Below, in pieces: positions 1-7,802 of a stretch of DNA of 36,712 nt. The first letter of the stretch is position 1. Every line of letters starts with the position of its first letter. The stretch is taken from positions 1 through 36,712 of the forward strand of contig JAGBFR010000067.1 of assembly GCA_017936375.1 (NCBI GenBank). Direction: 5' to 3'. Below the pieces are notes generated by a model, which saw only the letters and a list, made by a program, of their open reading frames with translations, was not told the DNA's origin and made no database searches. Both the position numbers and the translations under genes were made by a program. The DNA comes from Clostridia bacterium (lineage in GTDB: Bacteria; Bacillota; Clostridia; Christensenellales; Aristaeellaceae).

Positions 1-35
1 CGTTCGTCCTGAGCCAGGATCAAACTCTCGTGTTA
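1..35 (-). rRNA. rrs: 16S ribosomal RNA, 5' end only (gene continues off the left edge)
   Basis: The reverse complement of the first 28 bases reads AGAGTTTGATCCTGGCTCAG followed by GACGAACG, the universal 27F site and the start of helix 3 of bacterial 16S rRNA. The mature 5' end is placed about seven bases before AGAGTTTG by analogy with E. coli. The GACGAACG form is common in Clostridia and many other bacteria. Only the very beginning of the gene lies in this window. Confidence 0.96.
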
Positions 36-201
36 AATCCTGTATGAACCTTGAAGCATCTGCTCCAAGCTCAAAACTCATTTACGAATTGACTGTCTTT
101 GTTTGCTATGACTCGTGAAAATCATAGCTTCGCGTTCTTCTTGATTCTGTATCGTTTTCAAGGATCATGCGTCAGGTTGAAACGTCGTTCGCGCTGACAG
201 C
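36..201 (-). other. rRNA operon leader (pre-16S 5' spacer)
   Basis: This is the transcribed leader between the predicted rRNA promoter and the 16S 5' end, about 165 bases. It contains a hairpin with 7-bp arms (GCTATGA at 105-111 and TCATAGC at 122-128), a second hairpin near 50-70 built on CTTG-AGC/GCT-CAAG, and a CCTTGAAAAC element near 155-165 resembling sequences in Firmicutes rRNA leaders. The hairpins are expected to take part in RNase III processing of the 16S precursor. No protein gene is seen here. Confidence 0.6.
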
Positions 202-207
202 TTAGTT

Positions 208-236
208 AGTATAACTCGTCTGACCTCTTTTGTCAA
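208..236 (-). promoter_or_regulatory. rRNA operon promoter
   Basis: On the minus strand TTGACA (231-236), a 17-base spacer and TATACT (208-213) make a near-consensus sigma-A promoter directed at the 16S gene. An A/T-rich tract lies just upstream of the -35 element (240-275), as expected of an UP element on a strong rRNA promoter. Confidence 0.85.
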
Positions 237-383
237 CACCTTTTTTACACTTTTTTGAACATTTTTTATTTTTCCCGCATATGCTCCATACAGAGCAATC
301 ACCCGCGCATCCGAACCGACTGATTCCTTCCTATTTATATATTGCCATTCCACGCCAGCAATATGCGCGGGATGAATTGCCGC

Positions 384-412
384 TTGTCTTCCCCCGCGAG
401 TTAGGGTACAAT
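384..412 (+). promoter_or_regulatory. Promoter of murB-rapZ
   Basis: TTGTCT (384-389), 17 bases, then TACAAT (407-412), about 35 bases before the murB start codon. The -35 matches consensus at four of six positions and the -10 at five of six. It points away from the rRNA promoter. Confidence 0.6.
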
Positions 413-446
413 ATGGATATTCGATATCTGGAGGAACTGCAGCTTC

Positions 447-1367
447 ATGGATACCCTGATCAAGGTTCTTGTCAAAGAGAACTTCGCGCCCGAGCGCATC
501 CTGCCCGGCGCGCCCATGTCCCGCTATACCACATTCCGCGTCGGCGGCCGCGCCGATGTGCTGGTCAATATTGCCTCTGCCAACGAGATCTCCATCGCCC
601 TGCGCGCCGCGCACCAGGCCGGCGTCCCGGTGACGATCATCGGCAACGGCTCCAATCTTGTCGTCCGCGACGGCGGCATTCGCGGTCTCGTGCTGCGCAT
701 CTGCGGCAGCTTCTCTGCCGTCACCAGAGAGGAGGGCGACGTCATCCACGCGCAGTCCGGCGCTCTGCTCGGCGCATGCGCCCAGTTCGCCATGCGCGAG
801 GGGCTCGACGGACTGGCCGAGGTAGCCGGCATACCCGGCACCATCGGCGGCGGCGTCATCATGAATGCCGGCGCATACGGCAGCGATCTTTCCCAGGTCG
901 TCACCCGTGTGGACGCCGTCTCCTGCGCAACAGGCGCGCCCGTCTCCTTCGAGGGCAAGGCGCTGGGCTTTGGCTACCGCAGGAGCGCCCTTATGCAGGA
1001 AAACATCGTCGTCACCGGCGTGACCATGCAGCTGCGCCCCGGCGATCCCGACGCCATCCGCGCCCGGATGGAGGATCTCGCCCGCCAGCGCAGGGAAAAG
1101 CAGCCGCTCGACTTCCCCAGCGCAGGCAGCACCTTCAAGCGCCCGGAGGGGCTCTTCGCCGCCAAGCTGATCGACGACTGCGGCCTCCGCGGTCTGCATG
1201 TCGGCGACGCGCAGGTCAGCCCCAAGCACGCGGGCTTCATCGTCAACACCGGCAATGCGACCGCGACGGATGTTCTCAGCCTCATGGCCCTCGTGCGCAA
1301 GCATGTGCTCGACGCCACCGGCGTCATCCTTGAACCCGAGGTCCGCATCCTCGGCGAGGACGCTTAA
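447..1367 (+). CDS. murB: UDP-N-acetylenolpyruvoylglucosamine reductase MurB
   Basis: MurB is the cytoplasmic FAD enzyme that uses NADPH to reduce UDP-GlcNAc-enolpyruvate to UDP-N-acetylmuramate in peptidoglycan precursor synthesis. The 306-residue product has the family layout: an N-terminal FAD-binding part with TTFRVGG (28-34) and GNGSNLVV (66-73), GIPGTIGGGVIMNAGAYG (128-145), then the C-terminal domain with AGSTFKRP, where Ser228 corresponds to the catalytic serine that protonates the intermediate, and LEPEVRILG with the catalytic glutamate. It lacks the extra loop of E. coli-type enzymes and so looks like a type II MurB. GGAGG at 430-434 precedes the ATG by 12 bases. rapZ follows after 19 bases, the usual order in Firmicutes. 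Complete and ordinary. Confidence 0.96.
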   Translation: MDTLIKVLVKENFAPERILPGAPMSRYTTFRVGGRADVLVNIASANEISIALRAAHQAGVPVTIIGNGSNLVVRDGGIRGLVLRICGSFSAVTREEGDVIHAQSGALLGACAQFAMREGLDGLAEVAGIPGTIGGGVIMNAGAYGSDLSQVVTRVDAVSCATGAPVSFEGKALGFGYRRSALMQENIVVTGVTMQLRPGDPDAIRARMEDLARQRREKQPLDFPSAGSTFKRPEGLFAAKLIDDCGLRGLHVGDAQVSPKHAGFIVNTGNATATDVLSLMALVRKHVLDATGVILEPEVRILGEDA

Positions 1368-1386
1368 CACGAAAGGATTACAGCAG

Positions 1387-2286
1387 ATGAAGTTTCTGAT
1401 TGTCACGGGCATGTCCGGCGCGGGCAAGACCAGCGTCCTGCATCATCTGGAGGATGTCGGCTATCTGTGTATGGACAATCTGCCGCCGCAGCTGCTCAGC
1501 CAGGCCATTGAGCTGTGCGAAAAGATGGAGATGGAGAAGAGCGTCGCGCTGGGCGTGGACACCCGCTCCGGGGCCCTCTTTGACGCGCAGGCCGTCCTCT
1601 CCGCGCTCGACCACAGCGACAGCACGGGCAGCCTGTCCATGCTCTTTCTGGAAGCGGATGACGAGACCCTCATCGACCGCTACAAGGAGACGCGCCGCGA
1701 TCACCCGCTCTCCGGCAGCGGCGTGACGCTCGAGCAGGCGCTCACCGCAGAGCGCGCGCTGCTCCAGCCGCTGCGCGAGCGCGCGCATTTCATCCTCTCC
1801 ACAGCGGGCCTTCGGGCAAGGGAACTGTGCGAGCGCGTGGATGAGCTCGTGCTCAGCGACGAGAGCAGCGTCCGCAGCCTGCGCACGGAAATCATGTCCT
1901 TCGGCTTCAAGCGCGGCATCCCCCGCGAGAGCGACCTCGTCTTCGACGTGCGCTTCCTGCCCAATCCGTTCTATATCCGGGAAATCCGCGCGTACACCGG
2001 CCTTGAGGCTCCCGTGCGCGATTACGTGCTGGGCAAGGAGGAGACGCGCGCCTTCCTCTCCCATCTGTACGACATGGTCGACTACCTGATCCCGCTGTAT
2101 CAGCGCGAGGGTAAGCGCCGGCTGATGATCGCCATCGGCTGCACGGGCGGCGCGCATCGCTCCGTCGCCATCAGCGAGGCGCTGGGCGCGCATCTTCGCG
2201 CCATCGGCCAGAGCGTCAGCGTCACCCACCGCGACATCGCGCTTGAGGAGGGCAGCTGGTCCTTCCGCCGCACCGATAAGAATTGA
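1387..2286 (+). CDS. rapZ: RapZ/YvcJ family nucleotide-binding protein
   Basis: RapZ (YvcJ in Bacillus) is a P-loop protein; in E. coli it acts as an RNA-binding adaptor in glucosamine-6-phosphate control, while in Firmicutes its role is less clear. The 299-residue product has the Walker A motif GMSGAGKT (8-15), the family motif YLCMDNLPP near residue 27, NPFYIREIRAYTG in the middle and the C-terminal signature IAIGCTGGAHRSVAISE. The ATG at 1387 is chosen because the family begins MKFLIVTGMSG and because an AAAGGA site lies just upstream; the longer in-frame extension overlaps murB. It is transcribed with murB. In most Clostridia yvcK and whiA follow rapZ; here a terminator and a convergent helicase gene follow instead. 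Confidence 0.95.
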   Translation: MKFLIVTGMSGAGKTSVLHHLEDVGYLCMDNLPPQLLSQAIELCEKMEMEKSVALGVDTRSGALFDAQAVLSALDHSDSTGSLSMLFLEADDETLIDRYKETRRDHPLSGSGVTLEQALTAERALLQPLRERAHFILSTAGLRARELCERVDELVLSDESSVRSLRTEIMSFGFKRGIPRESDLVFDVRFLPNPFYIREIRAYTGLEAPVRDYVLGKEETRAFLSHLYDMVDYLIPLYQREGKRRLMIAIGCTGGAHRSVAISEALGAHLRAIGQSVSVTHRDIALEEGSWSFRRTDKN

Positions 2287-2297
2287 ATAGACAAAGA

Positions 2298-2331
2298 GGC
2301 TGCCGTTCAATACCGGCAGCCTTCTTTTTTT
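2298..2331 (+). terminator. Rho-independent terminator of murB-rapZ
   Basis: GGCTGCCG (2298-2305), a 7-base loop and CGGCAGCC (2314-2321), followed by TTCTTTTTTT. It begins 12 bases after the rapZ stop and reaches the end of the convergent helicase gene. Confidence 0.9.
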
Positions 2332-5300
2332 ATCCCCTGAGAATGTCCCTAAACGCCTCCGCATCCAGCGTGAAGAGGTTGTCCCCGCCCTCCAGCACGC
2401 CGTCGCTGAGCGCGGCCTTCTTCTGCTGCAGGCGCAGGATGCGCTCCTCCACCGTGCCGGAGGCGATCAGCGAGATCACCTGCACGCCGCGCGTCTGCCC
2501 GATGCGGTAGGCGCGGTCGGTCGCCTGATTCTGCGCCGCCGTGTTCCACCATGGATCATAGTGAATGACCACATCCGCGCCGGTCAGGTTGAGGCCTGTG
2601 CCGCCCGCCTTGAGCGAGATAAGGAAGACGTCGCCCTCCCCGCCGTTAAAGCGCCCGGCCAGCTGCATGCGCTCGCGCTTGCCCGTCTCGCCGGTCAGTT
2701 CCAGCACGGCAAAGCCCTCCGCCTCCAGCGCCTTTTTGAGGATCTCCAGCATCGAGGTGAACTGCGAGAAGATCAGCATCCTGTGCCCGTCCTCATGCAG
2801 TTCGCGCACCAGCTCCACGCACTGCGCCAGCTTGCCCGATCCTCCGTCGTATTCCTCCACGCAAAGGCGCGGGTCGCAGCAGAGCTGCCGCAGCCGCGTC
2901 AGCCCGGCGAGGATCTTCATCCGGCTCTGTGCGTCGGCGAGCCCGCCGTCCGCCTCGGCAATCAGCCTCGCCGCATAAGCGGCGTAGAGCTTGCCCTGCG
3001 GCGCGGTCATTTCGCTCGTCATGATCGTCTCGGTCTTGTCCGGCAGGTCGTCGAGCACGTCCCTCTTCATCCTGCGCAGGATGAACGGCGCGGTCATCAT
3101 CCGCAGGCGCTCGCGCGCCTCCTCGTCCGCGTCATGGACGATCGGCTGCTCAAAGCGCTCCTTGAATTTCTTGTAGCTGTACAGATAGCCCGGCATCAGG
3201 AAATCAAAGATCGACCACAGCTCGCTGAGCCTGTTTTCCACCGGCGTGCCGGTCATGGCGAAGCGGTGCTTTGCCTTCAGCGTCTTGACCGCCCGCGCGC
3301 CGAGGGAGGCCGCGTTTTTGATGTGCTGCGCCTCGTCCAGCAGGATATGGCTCAATTCCGTGCTCTCATACAGCTGCGCGTCGCGGCGCACCTGATCATA
3401 GGAAGCGATGAGCAGCTCCGGCCCATCCTCATGGGCGATGCTTGCGATAAGCTCCTTTCTCTGCGCGCCGTCGCCGAGCATCGCCTGCGCGCGCAGCGTG
3501 GGCGCAAAGCGCTCGGCTTCGCTCAGCCAGTTGAGCTGCAGCGACGCCGGGCAGATGACCAGCGCGCGCACGCGCTCGCCGCGCTCCTTATCGTGCAGCA
3601 GCATCGCCAGCGCCTGTATCGTCTTGCCAAGGCCCATGTCATCGGCCAGAATCCCGCCGAAGCCCGCCTCGCTCAGCGCGCAGAGCCACGAGAGGCCCGT
3701 CTCCTGATAGCCGCGGAGCGTGGCGTTCAGGCTCCTGGGCGGCTCCACGTCCGCCGCCTGCGCCCGGCGCAGCCTGTCCATCCAGTCGCGCACCTCGCCC
3801 GGGGCGCTGAGCGTCGCCTCCTCCCGGTTCTTGAGCGCCTCTTCGATATAGAGCGCGCGGCTCGCCGGGATCCTCGCGCCCTCCTTCACCTGCTCCGCGC
3901 TGACGTCGAGCGTGTCGAGCATCTCGCCCGTCTTCGCCGCCTGCTCCAGCGCCTCGCCGGAGAGGAATGTGCCGTCCTTCAGCCGGACGAAGCGCCGCCT
4001 CTGCCGGTAGGCCAGATAGGCCGCGCGCAGGTCGTCCTGCGTCAGACCGCCAAGGTCGCTCTTGAGGATCAGCTCCTCCTGCGCCGCAGAGAGGCCAAAG
4101 GTCATCGCCCGCCGCTTTTTGACGTTCATCTGCGCCAGCCGCTCAGCCACCATGACCTCGCCGTATGCCGACAATTCCGGCAGCCGCTCGCTCAGCAGCG
4201 CATACGTCTCCTCATCGCTTCCATAGAAGGCGCAGGTCTGCGCATCCTGCGCGTCCGGGAAGACCGCCTTCGCCGCAGCGAGGGCCAGCGCCTCCGCCTC
4301 CTCGTCCCTGCGGATGTGCGGCGCTTCCTCGCCGGGGCGCACCGCTTGGCCAAGGTAGCTCGTCTCCAGCCGGCAGGTCAGGCATTCGTCCTTCTCCGCC
4401 CGCTTGTTCGTCTGCTTATCCGCGGCGGCGGGCGCGCCGTCCTGCAGATCGATGTAGTAGCGCACGGTCAGCGGCATGGGCGTATTCATCTCGAGGATGT
4501 CCCCGCCCTCGCGCATCTGCACGCTCCCGCCCGCCGGGGCGATCACCCGCGCGCAGACGGCGGGCAGCTGCGCCTGCCCGAGGAGCAGGCCGCCGGGGTA
4601 GGCCTCGCCCACGGAGAGCAGGCCTGCAATCCGGTCGTACGCCGCGCCGAATACGCAGACAACGCTCTCTTCTTCAAAGAAATATGCGCCGGCGACGCCC
4701 CGCACGCAGCGCCTCTCGCCGAGGCTCAGCCGCACATCGCCGCCCTCGCGGACGAGGCTCGCCTCGATCTGCGCCGCGCCCTCGCGGATCGTCACGGGGA
4801 CAAACTGTCCATCGCTGCCCCGCGTCTCCGCCGCGCGGCCCAGCAGCAGGCGCATCGTCTGATCCAGCTGCGCCCCCTGCAGGAAGAGCTGCCCCGCGCT
4901 CATCCTCGGCGCGCCGTCCGCCAGCGCGAGGACATGCCACAGAAGCGGCCTGTCCTCCTCGGCAAATTCCTCTTCAAGGTGGCGCAGCGTCAGCTCCTTG
5001 CCGTAGACGGCGGTCTCCCGCTCGGCCATGCGCCGCGCAAACTCGTCGATGCTGCGCACGATGTACATCCGCCTGCGCCCGATGCGCAGTTCCAGCGTCA
5101 CGCCTTCTTCCATCATCGTCAGCACGGGAATCAGGCGGACCTTCTCCCCCTGCGCCGCGCCCGGCAGCGGGCCATGCGCGCTCCGCGCAGCCTGCGCGCC
5201 GTCGAGCAGCCCGCGCACAAAGCTCTCGCGCCGCTCGCGTTCCATGCGCGCGCGTTCACGCTCCTGTTCCTCCTGCTGGCGGCGGCGCGCTTCCTGCAGT

Positions 5301-5836
5301 TCCTTTTCCCGGCGGCGGCGCGCCTCTTCCTGCCCCTGTTCACGGCGGAGGCGCTCCTGCTCCCGCCCCTTCGTTATGCGCTCAATCCAGCTGAAGATGT
5401 CCTCCCGGCCCGCGACGTCCGCGTCCATGCCGGCAAGCGTCTTTGCCGCCTGCTCCAGCGTGCGCTCCGCATCGCGGATCACGCGGTCCGTCTCGTCCAT
5501 GACCGGCGGCTCTGCGCTGCCGCTCCGGCGCTGCTTATTCTCCTGCGCCTGATGGACGGCGATCATCAGCGCCGCCACATGCTTGCAGCCGAAGGCCGCG
5601 CGCTCAAACGCCGGGCAGTCGCAGGAAGCCTGCGTAAAGCGCCCCTTTTCCTCATCATAGGTAAAGCCCACGCTGTAGTGCTGCCCGTGCCCGCGCACGG
5701 TGCCGTAGGCCATCAGCCGCCCGCCGTCGGCGACCACCTTATGCCGGAGCACATGCCCCGCCTGGGCATAAGCCCGCCCCCGGGCAAAGTACGCCGTATT
5801 GCCGATTGCATCCCGTGCCTGCGTGATTGTGTACAT
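2330..5836 (-). CDS. SWIM zinc finger SNF2-family DNA-dependent ATPase/helicase
   Basis: A large bacterial SNF2 (Swi2/Snf2, superfamily 2) ATPase of 1168 residues, expected to translocate on DNA or remodel protein-nucleic-acid complexes; the biological role of these stand-alone proteins is poorly defined. The N-terminus carries a SWIM zinc finger (Cys72, Cys74, Cys84, His86: CxC-x9-CxH). A highly charged Arg/Glu stretch at about 150-215 looks like a long helix or coiled coil. The C-terminal third holds the motor: GGILADDMGLGKT (Walker A), LLDEAQHIKN (motif II), then the helicase C lobe with LIFSQFTSMLEIL, GGTGLNLTGADVVIHYDPWWN and TDRAYRIGQ (motif VI). The start at 5836 is chosen over an in-frame extension because GGAGG sits five bases upstream and the family begins near this point. 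Its last base pairs overlap the rapZ terminator. No methylase or nuclease partner is adjacent. Confidence 0.9.
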   Translation of the reverse strand: MYTITQARDAIGNTAYFARGRAYAQAGHVLRHKVVADGGRLMAYGTVRGHGQHYSVGFTYDEEKGRFTQASCDCPAFERAAFGCKHVAALMIAVHQAQENKQRRSGSAEPPVMDETDRVIRDAERTLEQAAKTLAGMDADVAGREDIFSWIERITKGREQERLRREQGQEEARRRREKELQEARRRQQEEQERERARMERERRESFVRGLLDGAQAARSAHGPLPGAAQGEKVRLIPVLTMMEEGVTLELRIGRRRMYIVRSIDEFARRMAERETAVYGKELTLRHLEEEFAEEDRPLLWHVLALADGAPRMSAGQLFLQGAQLDQTMRLLLGRAAETRGSDGQFVPVTIREGAAQIEASLVREGGDVRLSLGERRCVRGVAGAYFFEEESVVCVFGAAYDRIAGLLSVGEAYPGGLLLGQAQLPAVCARVIAPAGGSVQMREGGDILEMNTPMPLTVRYYIDLQDGAPAAADKQTNKRAEKDECLTCRLETSYLGQAVRPGEEAPHIRRDEEAEALALAAAKAVFPDAQDAQTCAFYGSDEETYALLSERLPELSAYGEVMVAERLAQMNVKKRRAMTFGLSAAQEELILKSDLGGLTQDDLRAAYLAYRQRRRFVRLKDGTFLSGEALEQAAKTGEMLDTLDVSAEQVKEGARIPASRALYIEEALKNREEATLSAPGEVRDWMDRLRRAQAADVEPPRSLNATLRGYQETGLSWLCALSEAGFGGILADDMGLGKTIQALAMLLHDKERGERVRALVICPASLQLNWLSEAERFAPTLRAQAMLGDGAQRKELIASIAHEDGPELLIASYDQVRRDAQLYESTELSHILLDEAQHIKNAASLGARAVKTLKAKHRFAMTGTPVENRLSELWSIFDFLMPGYLYSYKKFKERFEQPIVHDADEEARERLRMMTAPFILRRMKRDVLDDLPDKTETIMTSEMTAPQGKLYAAYAARLIAEADGGLADAQSRMKILAGLTRLRQLCCDPRLCVEEYDGGSGKLAQCVELVRELHEDGHRMLIFSQFTSMLEILKKALEAEGFAVLELTGETGKRERMQLAGRFNGGEGDVFLISLKAGGTGLNLTGADVVIHYDPWWNTAAQNQATDRAYRIGQTRGVQVISLIASGTVEERILRLQQKKAALSDGVLEGGDNLFTLDAEAFRDILRG

Positions 5837-5863
5837 CGCCGCCTCCAAAGCTTTAATATCCGT

Positions 5864-5872
5864 ATTATACCA
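5864..5872 (-). promoter_or_regulatory. Extended -10 promoter of the SNF2 gene
   Basis: TGGTATAAT on the minus strand, a perfect extended -10, about 28 bases before the start codon. No convincing -35 hexamer is seen at the right distance, which is normal for extended -10 promoters. Confidence 0.55.
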
Positions 5873-5914
5873 CATGTGCACACCAAGAAAAAGCACGCAC
5901 CGCCCGCGCTCATT

Positions 5915-5932
5915 TGTGACAATTCTGTCACA
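5915..5932. promoter_or_regulatory. Perfect inverted repeat in the divergent intergenic region
   Basis: TGTGACA (5915-5921), ATTC, TGTCACA (5926-5932). The outer TGTGA/TCACA resembles a Crp half-site pair but the inner spacing is eight rather than six bases. It lies upstream of the SNF2 promoter and about 100 bases upstream of the promoter for the wall protein. It is a candidate operator for an unknown regulator. Confidence 0.4.
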
Positions 5933-6033
5933 TTTTGTGCGCACATCCGATGCTGTCTGCAGGAAATCCGCCGCCGCATCCCCTTATTTCTGCCGTATCA
6001 AGGCTCCTTGACGGCCGGAATGCGAAAACCATC

Positions 6034-6062
6034 TTGACAATTATTACAATCTGTAATAAACT
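6034..6062 (+). promoter_or_regulatory. Promoter with internal operator-like dyad, for the peptidoglycan-binding protein
   Basis: TTGACA (6034-6039), 17 bases, TAAACT (6057-6062). The spacer is almost filled by a perfect inverted repeat, TTATTACA (6041-6048), ATC, TGTAATAA (6052-6059), which overlaps the -10 region. The TACA-N-TGTA core recalls operators of the BlaI/MecI/CopY repressor family, though those usually have a two-base centre. Binding here would block RNA polymerase. No such regulator gene is in the window. Confidence 0.6.
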
Positions 6063-6099
6063 AATTACAAAGTCGAGATGAAAGGAGACGCATGCCCAA

Positions 6100-7707
6100 A
6101 TGAAGATCAATGCGTCATTACAAAAGATAATCACACTCGTGCTTGCCGTGTTCATGATCGGTGCGTGCGCCCTCGCTTCTGCGCAGAGCTACAGCCTCGG
6201 CGATGAAGCCGACGAGATCGCCACCATCCAAACCGCGCTCAAGCAGCTCAAGCTCTATAGTGGTGAGATCACCGGCCACTATGGCTCCAAGACGCAGGCC
6301 GCCGTCAAGGCCTTCCAGAAGAAGTACGCCCTTGAGGACGACGGCATCGCGGGCGAGGATACCATTCGAGCGCTCTTTGACGCCGCCGATGTGAGCGAGT
6401 CCTCCTCGTCTTCCTCTTCCTCCTCGGGCTCCTCGTCCTCTTCCTCCGGTTCCACCCTGCGCCACGGCAGCCGCAGCGACGCTGTGCGCCAGCTTCAGGA
6501 GGATCTCAAGGATCTGGGCTACTACAAGGGCACCGTCAGCGGCCACTACGGCTCGCTGACCGAGGCCGCCGTCACCGCCTTCCAGAAGGCGAACGGCCTC
6601 TCCGCCGACGGCATCGCCGGCTCCAAGACGCTGGCCAAGGTCGCCACCGCGCTCAAGAAGAATTCCGGCAGCAGCTCCTCTTCCAGCTCCTCCGGCTCCT
6701 CTTCGTCCAATAGCTCTTCCTCCAGCTCCTCCCTGCTCAAGTATGGCACGCAGTCCAGCGCTGTGCGCACCCTGCAGCAGAATCTCAAGGATCTGGGCTA
6801 CTACACCGGCTCCGTGACCGGCAATTTCGGCAAGCTCACCAAGGAGGCCGTCTATAACTTCCAGAAGGCGAACAGCCTCTCCGCCGACGGCATCGCCGGC
6901 TCCAAGACGCTTGACAAGATCGCCAGCAAGCTCAAGAGCTCCGGCTCCTCTTCTTCCAGCTCTTCTTCGAGCTCTTCCTCTTCTTCCAGCTCCTCCAGTT
7001 CCACCACGCTGGACACCAGCAAGACGCTGATGCTCAACACCAAGGACGACGAGGTTAAGAAGCTGCAGAAGATGCTCAACAAGCTCGGCTTCTACAACGG
7101 CAACATCACCGGCAACTTCGGCGAAAAGACCGAGGACGCGGTCATCGCCTTCCAGAAGTCAAAGGGCCTCACCGCCGACGGCATCGCCGGCAAGCGCACG
7201 CTCGCCGCGATCAACGCGGACTATAAGCGCGGCGTGGGCTCCTCCTCCGGCTCCTCCTCGGGCGGCAAGGCCGAGCAGGCGGGCAAGGTGCTCTACTCCA
7301 ATTTCTATTCCTGGCGCCGCGATTACTCCAACGGCGAATACTGCACGGTCTACGATTTCAAGACCGGCTACTCTTGGACGCTGCGCATCATGACCAAGGA
7401 CGCGCACATGGACGCCGAGCCGGCGACCGCGTCGGATACCGAGATCATGAACAAGGCGTTCGGCGGCGAGGTCACCTGGTCCCCGAAGGTCGTCTGGGTC
7501 ACCTTCTCCGACGGCAAGACCTACATCGGCTCCACGCACAATGTGCCGCACACCCCGTATCACCTGCGGGATAACAACTTCGACGGCCACCTCTGCGTGC
7601 ACTTCCCGATCCCGATGGAGACCGCGCAGAACATCGGCCCGTACGCCACCAGCCATCAGGAAGCGATCAACGAGGGCTGGGAGGCCACGAAGAAGCTGCA
7701 GTACTGA
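6100..7707 (+). CDS. Secreted protein with four peptidoglycan-binding repeats and a Cys/His C-terminal domain
   Basis: The 535-residue product starts with a signal peptide (hydrophobic core about 11-27, likely cleavage after ALASA). Four PG_binding_1-type repeats follow at about 31-93, 118-187, 214-280 and 303-378, each with the pattern V-LQ--L--LG-Y-G-, G-FG--T--AV--FQK and DGIAG--T. They are joined by linkers made almost only of serine with some glycine. The last 140 residues form a separate domain with His480, His484, then NNFDGHLCVHF containing Cys499 and His501, and a later His519-Gln520. A Cys/His arrangement of this kind hints at a thiol enzyme, possibly L,D-transpeptidase-like, but the standard SxGCxR motif is absent, so no activity is claimed. 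The ATG at 6100 lies 12 bases after AAAGGAG; an ATG at 6092 gives only MPK and a stop that overlaps the real start. It acts outside the membrane on or near the wall. Confidence 0.88.
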   Translation: MKINASLQKIITLVLAVFMIGACALASAQSYSLGDEADEIATIQTALKQLKLYSGEITGHYGSKTQAAVKAFQKKYALEDDGIAGEDTIRALFDAADVSESSSSSSSSSGSSSSSSGSTLRHGSRSDAVRQLQEDLKDLGYYKGTVSGHYGSLTEAAVTAFQKANGLSADGIAGSKTLAKVATALKKNSGSSSSSSSSGSSSSNSSSSSSSLLKYGTQSSAVRTLQQNLKDLGYYTGSVTGNFGKLTKEAVYNFQKANSLSADGIAGSKTLDKIASKLKSSGSSSSSSSSSSSSSSSSSSSTTLDTSKTLMLNTKDDEVKKLQKMLNKLGFYNGNITGNFGEKTEDAVIAFQKSKGLTADGIAGKRTLAAINADYKRGVGSSSGSSSGGKAEQAGKVLYSNFYSWRRDYSNGEYCTVYDFKTGYSWTLRIMTKDAHMDAEPATASDTEIMNKAFGGEVTWSPKVVWVTFSDGKTYIGSTHNVPHTPYHLRDNNFDGHLCVHFPIPMETAQNIGPYATSHQEAINEGWEATKKLQY

Positions 7708-7750
7708 TCTTTGCGTACCCTCTTTTCGGATAAACAGCATAACACACAGT

Positions 7751-7784
7751 CAAAACCCCGGGGCAGCAATGCCTCGGGGTTTTG
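7751..7784. terminator. Terminator between convergent genes
   Basis: CAAAACCCCG-GGCA and TGCC-CGGGGTTTTG form a 14-bp stem with one mismatch and a GCAA loop. The A-run and T-run are built into the stem, so it can work in both directions, for the wall protein and for alaX. Confidence 0.85.
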
Positions 7785-7802
7785 GCTTATTCATTTTATT
7801 GA

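Noticed and set aside
165-1427. Minus-strand frame through murB into the rRNA leader
   Set aside because: It crosses the rRNA promoter and has no recognisable domain; murB is certain on the other strand.
5915-5932. Classic Crp site
   Set aside because: The half-sites TGTGA and TCACA are eight bases apart, not six.
2561-6037. Very long open frame on the plus strand antisense to the SNF2 gene
   Set aside because: Its residues are low-complexity Arg/Ala/Leu/His runs, no start site or domain is visible, and it mirrors a well-supported gene; GC-rich third positions leave antisense frames open.
6400-7020. Serine-codon tracts as a DNA tandem repeat or CRISPR array
   Set aside because: They are in-frame serine linkers inside the wall protein, with mixed TCC, AGC and TCT codons and no regular spacer-repeat unit.
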